Below, piece by piece: positions 45,717 to 47,353 of a stretch of DNA of 47,353 nt. This DNA is from a virus. Where the stretch lies: positions 1-47,353 of the IMG/VR virus record IMGVR_UViG_3300008115_000008, one strand, 5' to 3'. Every line of letters starts with the position of its first letter. Within the stretch, counting starts at the first letter, position 1. Position numbers and translations under genes: made by a program. The notes below the pieces were generated by a model that was not told where the DNA came from, did not search any database, and was given only the letters and a program-made list of their open reading frames with translations.

Positions 45717-46754
45717 GGCAAGCGCTGCCTGCGCAGTGCGTGCCTGCTGTAGTGGCGCGTACTCGGTATTGAGTTCGCACCCGATCCATTGCCGGCCCAG
45801 CGCCTGCGCCACCTGGGCCGTTGTCCCGCTGCCCATGAACGGGTCAAGCACCAAGTCTCCCGGCCTGCTGCCTGCCAAGATGCAGGGCTCAATCAGCGCG
45901 GCCGGAAACACCGCGAAGTGCGCCCCGGCGTAGGGCTGGGTGGCCACCGTCCACACGCTGCGGCGGTTGCGGCGGCCGGTGTCGTATTCGCTCTCGTCAC
46001 GGTCAGCGCGGTGCGTGCCCACGGTCTGCCCGGGTATCACCTCCGCGCGCTTGCTGTCGTCGCGCTTGAAACTGTCGCGCTTGCTGCGCTGCCGCTGCGC
46101 GTAGGCCACCAGCCCGGCCTTGGTGCGGTGCTTCTCGTCGCCGCTGTCCTCGTATTTGGCGGTGTGCTTGTGGCTCACGTTGCCGGGCAGTGCGCCGGTA
46201 GCGTCCTCCTTCATGGCTTCCGCGTCCCAGTAGTACCGTTCGCTCTTGGTCAGCAAAAAGAGGTACTCGTGCGCCTTGGTGCAGCGGTCGGTCACGCTCT
46301 CAGGCATCGGGTTCGGCTTGTGCCATATCACGTCCTGGCGCAAATACCAGCCGGCTTCTTGCAGCGCAAACGCCACCCGCCACGGTGCGCCTACCAAGTC
46401 CTTCGGCTTCAGGCCTGTTTCCTTCTTGCCGCGCCCAATGCCGGTGTTGCCGTGCAGCGCCTGCACATGCTTGCCGCCGCTGCTGCCGCCCCACTTGGCA
46501 TCGTTGGCGTAGCTGTCGCCCAGGTTCAGCCACAGCACGCCATCGTCGGCTAGCAGTTCGCGCACGCCCTCGAACACTTCAACCAGCGCGGCCACGTACT
46601 CGGCCGGCGTCTTCTCCAGGCCAATCTGCCCGGGGTGGCCGTAGTCGCGCAGCCCAAAGTAAGGCGGGCTTGTCACGCAGCACTGCACGCGCACACCTTG
46701 CGCCTTCAGGTCGCGCATCGTGTCGCGGCAGTCTCCGAAATACACGCGGTTCAT
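45711..46754 (-). CDS. DNA methyltransferase (beta class, N4C/N6A)
   Basis: 347 residues. Catalytic motif IV TSPPYFGL at about 28-35 precedes the AdoMet motif I DPFMGSGTT (about 304-312). That order is the beta class. SPPY is common in both N4-cytosine and N6-adenine enzymes. Also WLNLGDSYAND, RVAFALQEAGWYLRQDVIWH and KPNPMPESVTDRCTKAHEYL, all typical. It would methylate a short DNA target, for instance to protect phage DNA from restriction; no partner endonuclease is present. ATG 46754 follows GAAGGAACCT; ATG 46781 overlaps the attC core. The TAA stop is in the core at 45710-45716. Confidence 0.92.
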   Translation of the reverse strand: MNRVYFGDCRDTMRDLKAQGVRVQCCVTSPPYFGLRDYGHPGQIGLEKTPAEYVAALVEVFEGVRELLADDGVLWLNLGDSYANDAKWGGSSGGKHVQALHGNTGIGRGKKETGLKPKDLVGAPWRVAFALQEAGWYLRQDVIWHKPNPMPESVTDRCTKAHEYLFLLTKSERYYWDAEAMKEDATGALPGNVSHKHTAKYEDSGDEKHRTKAGLVAYAQRQRSKRDSFKRDDSKRAEVIPGQTVGTHRADRDESEYDTGRRNRRSVWTVATQPYAGAHFAVFPAALIEPCILAGSRPGDLVLDPFMGSGTTAQVAQALGRQWIGCELNTEYAPLQQARTAQAALAI

Positions 46755-46779
46755 AGGTTCCTTCGCTCCGGCACCAGCC

Positions 46780-46872
46780 ATCTAACTACTCGCTCAACCG
46801 GACCCACGCCGGCACTGTCATCAGTCATCGGTGTTCCTCGCGGGCGTGGCCCGGTTAGCTCGAACGTTGTGC
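46780..46872 (+). other. Integron attC site (93 bp)
   Basis: Inverse core ATCTAAC 46780-46786, spacer TACTCGCT, left arm AACCGG-a-CCCACGCC; right arm GGCGTGGC-CCGGTT, spacer AGCTCGAAC, core GTTGTGC 46866-46872. The inverse core complements the core 45710-45716 at the other end of cassette 3. The core deviates by one base from GTTRRRY, matched in its partner at 47191, which suggests a cassette-specific variant. Confidence 0.82.
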
Positions 46873-46873
46873 T

Positions 46874-47152
46874 TCACGCTGCGCGCGGGGCGTCTTGCAC
46901 TCGGAGTTTCGCGGCGTACCGGCGAATGCTCTCGCCGCTCACGATCATCTCGCGCGTGGGTCCGCCGTTCACGTCGCGCACCATCACCGTCGCAGGCTGG
47001 CCGCCTATGATGTGGTACTCGTTGCTCGCGTAGTCGCTCCAATCGGCCCACTGCTCGGCCGCGTGCTGTGGGCCGTCAGCCGTGAAGCGGCGGCCGTCCA
47101 CGATCGTCTGCCCGTTCGCGGGCTCCCACACCACATAGGTTCGTCCGGCCAT
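46874..47152 (-). CDS. Cassette 4 protein, unknown function
   Basis: 92 residues from ATG 47152, preceded by AGTGGAGTGCCGAC. A strand-rich sequence with tryptophans: AGRTYVVWEPANGQTIVDGR, FTADGPQHAAEQWADWSDYA, then EYHIIGGQPATVMVRDVNGG and a helical end. It resembles small single-domain cassette proteins of unknown role. GTG 47194 is possible but would start in attC. Stop TGA one base before the core. Confidence 0.62.
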   Translation of the reverse strand: MAGRTYVVWEPANGQTIVDGRRFTADGPQHAAEQWADWSDYASNEYHIIGGQPATVMVRDVNGGPTREMIVSGESIRRYAAKLRVQDAPRAA

Positions 47153-47190
47153 GTCGGCACTCCACTGTCTGCGCGCTTCGGATGGGTGAA

Positions 47191-47249
47191 GCACAACCCC
47201 TCATTCCAGCCGACCCGCCACGGCGGGCGGCTGAATTCGATCGTTATGC
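47191..47249 (+). other. Integron attC site (59 bp)
   Basis: The most classical member: inverse core GCACAAC 47191-47197, left arm CAGCCG-a-CCCGCC, short loop, right arm GGCGGG-CGGCTG, spacer AATTCGATC, core GTTATGC 47243-47249. Its size equals the original '59-base element'. The core is repeated at 4-10 due to the circular overlap. Confidence 0.88.
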
Positions 47250-47353
47250 ATCACCCAACAGCCCCATCCCACGCGCGGCGCAGCTTGTCCAGAATCTCCG
47301 CATCGTGCGTGCTGATGGGATGGCCCACGCGCTGAGCCAAGTTAAAGGCCACG
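47240..47353. repeat. Terminal direct repeat, copy 2
   Basis: Exact copy of 1-114. It repeats the end of the cassette 5 gene and the right core of the 59-base attC. The window should be read as a circle joined at 47239/1. Confidence 0.9.

Larger units (their letters stand above)
45071..47353. mobile_element. Integron cassette array, left part (cassettes 1-5)
   Basis: Cassette limits from the G^TTRRRY cores: 45071-45359, 45360-45710, 45711-46866, 46867-47243 and then across the contig joint. In each, the core starting the cassette is complementary to the inverse core ending it (GTTAGAT/ATCTAAC for cassette 3, GTTGTGC/GCACAAC for cassette 4). All five genes point left, in line with the phage early operon. 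There is no integrase gene, attI or Pc promoter. Such clusters are well known in bacterial chromosomes but not usual in phages. Confidence 0.82.

Noticed and set aside
45263-47249. CRISPR-like interpretation of the regularly spaced palindromic repeats
   Set aside because: The intervals are whole genes of different length, the repeats are only similar at their ends, and no cas genes exist.
45071-47353. Integron integrase or attI beside the cassettes
   Set aside because: No tyrosine-recombinase motifs in any frame, and the sequence left of 45070 is a phage gene.

Overview
This window is a complete or near-complete genome of a tailed, non-contractile (siphovirus-type) double-stranded DNA phage. 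The last 114 bases (47240-47353) repeat the first 114 exactly, so the contig closes into a circle of 47,239 unique bases. The sequence is strongly G+C rich, with long open frames on all strands and the codon habits of a high-GC proteobacterial host. The integron attC sites near the ends (translated relics like NHSFKPTRYG) are of the kind I associate with Burkholderiales and related groups, so a betaproteobacterial host is my best guess, by inference only. I see no integrase, transposase, CI-type repressor, tRNA, rRNA or CRISPR array.

Layout. (1) A leftward early operon starts at a promoter near 5650 and runs down through the origin of the contig to a terminator at about 44640. It holds a recombination set (RecT-type annealing protein, PD-(D/E)XK exonuclease, coiled-coil protein, SSB), small accessory genes, and then a run of seven integron gene cassettes separated by six recognisable attC sites. 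The cassettes carry a DUF551 protein, small unknowns, a beta-class DNA methyltransferase and a zinc-ribbon protein. One more phage gene follows. (2) A control region at 5600-5880 has divergent promoters, a palindromic operator candidate and a leftward terminator. (3) Rightward 5878-10847: Cro/YdaS-like HTH protein, DUF4406 protein, replication initiator with AACCG repeats (candidate origin), helicase-loader-like protein, small regulators, a FliA-type sigma factor, a VRR-NUC nuclease and a Mor-like activator. (4) Lysis 10844-13393: holin, M15 endolysin, i-spanin with an embedded o-spanin, and small membrane proteins. (5) Packaging and head 13398-24660: metallopeptidase, small and large terminase, portal (Mu gp29-like), head morphogenesis protein, then (after an inserted leftward block) protease/scaffold, decoration protein and lambda-E-like major capsid protein. 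(6) An antisense block of twelve tiny leftward genes (18874-21976) splits the head module. (7) Virion accessory genes 24734-30754: permuted papain-like enzyme, lectin-like, propeller-like and 24-residue-repeat proteins, probably capsid surface or fibre proteins. (8) Connector and tail genes 30767-44551: adaptor, gp36, gpG and gp37 homologues, an HNH intruder, tail tube, frameshifted chaperones, tape measure, tail-tip set, and a 1451-residue tail-tip protein with an inserted lectin-like domain and an AT-rich foreign C-terminus.

The most unusual system is the integron cassette array (a CALIN, i.e. attC cluster lacking an integrase) built into the early operon of the phage. The cassette genes all read with the phage operon, but judged by the asymmetry of the attC stems they lie antisense to their attC sites. 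Two of them have ribosome-binding site and start codon inside the attC, and one boundary has been turned into coding sequence joining a zinc-ribbon to a DUF551 domain.
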